Assembly (NCBI GenBank): GCA_026770615.1
Contig: MU631378.1
Span: 186,852 to 199,254 of the forward strand
From: Pavlovales sp. CCMP2436
Lineage: Eukaryota; Haptophyta; Pavlovophyceae; Pavlovales
Direction of reading: 5' to 3'
Length of the DNA stretch: 12,403 nucleotides
A program made the position numbers and the translations under genes. The notes beneath the pieces are model-generated. The model had not been told where the DNA came from and searched no databases. It was given only the letters and a program-made list of their open reading frames with translations. Of the stretch, positions 8,472-11,400 are shown piece by piece (position 1 is the first letter of the stretch; the number at the start of each line of letters is the position of its first letter).

Positions 8472-11400
8472 GGATGGGGGGGCAGCATGGTATTTATTTG
8501 ATTATTTGACAAAAGTAATTAAGAGTGTTACTCGTCCGCCTAGAGCAAAAACGGCACGGAACAGCGGTAGGGCGGCAGCTAGAAAATGCAATCGTAGAAA
8601 AAAAAAATCGCGCCAGCTGCCTCCGAATATATATATCTTAGTATGAGAGTAAGTAAGGAATACTAGGTGATGAGGGGGAAGGGGGATTATTGTGAGATAG
8701 ACAAGGGTAAACACACCAGAGGCAGGGCGACGACTGGCACGTTGAGCTCCGCTTTTATAACATAATAAATGAAACTCTTAATCATAAGAGACACTAATTC
8801 AGTGACCGATTATATTGAGATCTATGCTCCCTTAAAAGGGATACTATGGGAAGATTAGACGGGAGTGCCGGACTTTTATGTCCGGCTTCCCGCGATGCCG
8901 TTGGCTTTCGCTTTCGCGCGGCTTTTGCCGCAGAGCCTGGATCAGTTAATCCGGTCAGGAATTAGTAGTCTTACACAAGGTAATTCTTATTTGTTGTCGA
9001 CCAAGAGAGAATAACAAGAGATGCGAAGAGTGTGTCCGTGTTTGTGTGTGGGGGGGGGGGGGTACACAGATGGGGGTTATACAAATGGCAGTTATCAGTG
9101 GCAGGGCGGCGCCTGTCACGGAGCTGCGCATTCACAATCTAAAAAAGGAAATTCTCAATCATGCGAGACAGAGAGAGAATAACAAGAGATGCGGAGAGTG
9201 TGTCTGTGTGTGTCTGTGTGTGTGGGAGGGGGGGGGGGGTACACGGATGGCAGTTACCAGCGGCAGGGCAGCGATTGTCACGGCGAGTTGTGCGGCAGCC
9301 TCCAAGTCTGCCGGGCTTTGCGAGGCGGCCAAAATGTCCCCAGAATCGGTTGAAATGAGTCCGGGCGGGAGTCTAGGAGCAGAATTGTCCCCGCCCCTGA
9401 GTCCTGCCAACTGCCTCGCCCGAGCCTGATATATTTATAATGTATTTGTAATTATGAATATGTACGGATTTTATTACGTATATTGTTTATTGTATAATGT
9501 ACAGTGTGTAGTGTGTAGCGTGTAGCGTGTAATGTATATTTCATGGTGTGATCTGTTATATATTAAGTATTGCTAAGATCAGCTTGATGATTTGTCACAC
9601 CACCAGCCAGAACCCCCTACATTAATATATATATATTAATATAAAGTATTGGATACCTGGGTAGAGGTGGCGGAGAGAGCGAGCAGTACCACCCCTATTT
9701 GTAATAACTACATTACATACAGCACAGATCATTTGATGTAGAGTAGTGGATACCTACGCGGAGGGGGGAGAGAGAGCGAACAGGACCTATATAAAATATT
9801 GTATATTTACAGTGCTATATAAAGTATATTTTATACCTGCGCAGGGAGGGCGGAGAGAGCGAGCAGGAGCACTCCCCTCTGCACCAGGGCGGACCTCCCC
9901 TGCGCAGCCTCCACCGTGGCCTGATCATGATAATAATCATCATATTTTAAAAAATAACCAGCATAAGAATGCAATAAAAATCATTCTTCCATTGTTGCCT
10001 GACAGCAGCCTGTTTTTTTTTTTTTTTTAAACTGCCATCGGAGACTAAAACGAAAAAAGGAAAATAGGCTGGGCCTGGCATATGATAACGAAAATCACAT
10101 TTTATCGTAGAAGACAGTTGTCATTCTCATTTTCATTTTTTTTTATATATATAACCTGGAAGGGGGCTTCCAGGACTGACCCCCCGTTGGGCAGCAGAGT
10201 AGCTATTGGCTAATAATAAATAATAATAAATAGTAAATAATACATTGGCTGGCCGGCAGCGTTAATAATATAACAAGAACAACTAACCTATTATCATTAT
10301 TTATTATTTTATTCATATCTGGAAGGGGGTTGCGAGGACTGATCCCCCGTTGGGCAGCAAGGCAGCTATCAGCTAATAATAATAAATAATACCTAATAAA
10401 TAATACCTAATAAATAATACATAATACATCAAAAAAAAAAAAACCTAATTACCTGAAAGGGGGTTGCCAGGACTGATTCCCCGCTGGGCAGCAGAGCAGC
10501 TATTGGCTGGCCGGCGGCAAGGGCAGCCCACGCAACGCCTTGGAGCGTCGGGCGCGCAAAGGGGATTGGGAGCAGGGCGCCGCTGCTGCCTTTTTTAAGA
10601 ATGCTGCCGCTGCCGCCAACGCCAGCTGCAGCGCCAACGCCAGTCACAGCGCCAATTTGAGTGCCAGAGTCAAAGCTGCTTGTGCCATCTCCAGTCACAG
10701 TTACCGTGCTGGCGTAACTGACAATGCCAGTCACACCACTGCTGAGAACACTGCCAGTACCACCAGTGCCTATCTCATCGCTTCTGCCAATTTCAGCGTG
10801 CGTTCCGATGCTGCCGCTGCTGCTCTTGCGGCCATTGCTGCCAAAGACAATGCCGGCTGCAATCGCGAATGCTGCGACTACTGCCTGCACCTGCATGCTA
10901 GACTGCACCTGCATGCTAGACTGCACCTGCATGCTAGACTGTGCCTGCCCTTCCCCACTGCTCTGCCCTTCTCCACTGCTCTGCCCTTCCCCACTGCTCT
11001 GCCCTTCTCCACTGCTCTGCCCTTCTCCACTGCTCTGCCCTTCTCCACTGCTCTGCCCTTCCCCACTGCTCTGCCCTTCTCCACTGCTCTGCCCTTCCCC
11101 ACTGCTCTGCCCTTCTCCACTGCCCTGCGCTGCCCACTGCCCACTGTCCCCACTCTGACTGTCCATGGCTGACTGTCCGTCTGCCAATCCCCCCAGCCAC
11201 CTTGGTCGACCCATCAGCGCCCCCTCCCCAAACGCACTCGCACACACAGGCGCAAGTTTGGGCGCTTGCCTGAATATTTTATGTCAAGAGTCAGCCTAGA
11301 CAGTGCGCAACTAGTGATAGAATCATAAAATACGATTTATTACCATTACGCGTAAATGCAGCTACTGTGAATTAATTTTATGTATTTTGTATGTCTTTTA

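Noticed and set aside
8502..8640. Possible exon reading AAALPLFRAVFALGGR
   Set aside because: It resembles the exon 5 end only weakly, and exons 5, 6 and 7 join in phase without it.
9657..9694. Short exon-like copy of exon 4 with good splice sites
   Set aside because: At 38 bases it would shift the frame between exons 4 and 5, which are both phase 0.
10540..11172. Plus-strand open frames opposite exon 3
   Set aside because: They are shadows created by the 18-bp array and balanced codon composition. They lack splice or phase continuity with any neighbours.
10429..11247. Independent Ser/Gly-rich gene starting with its own Met
   Set aside because: The frame is already open upstream to a good acceptor at 11270, and it ends at a donor whose phase matches exon 4.
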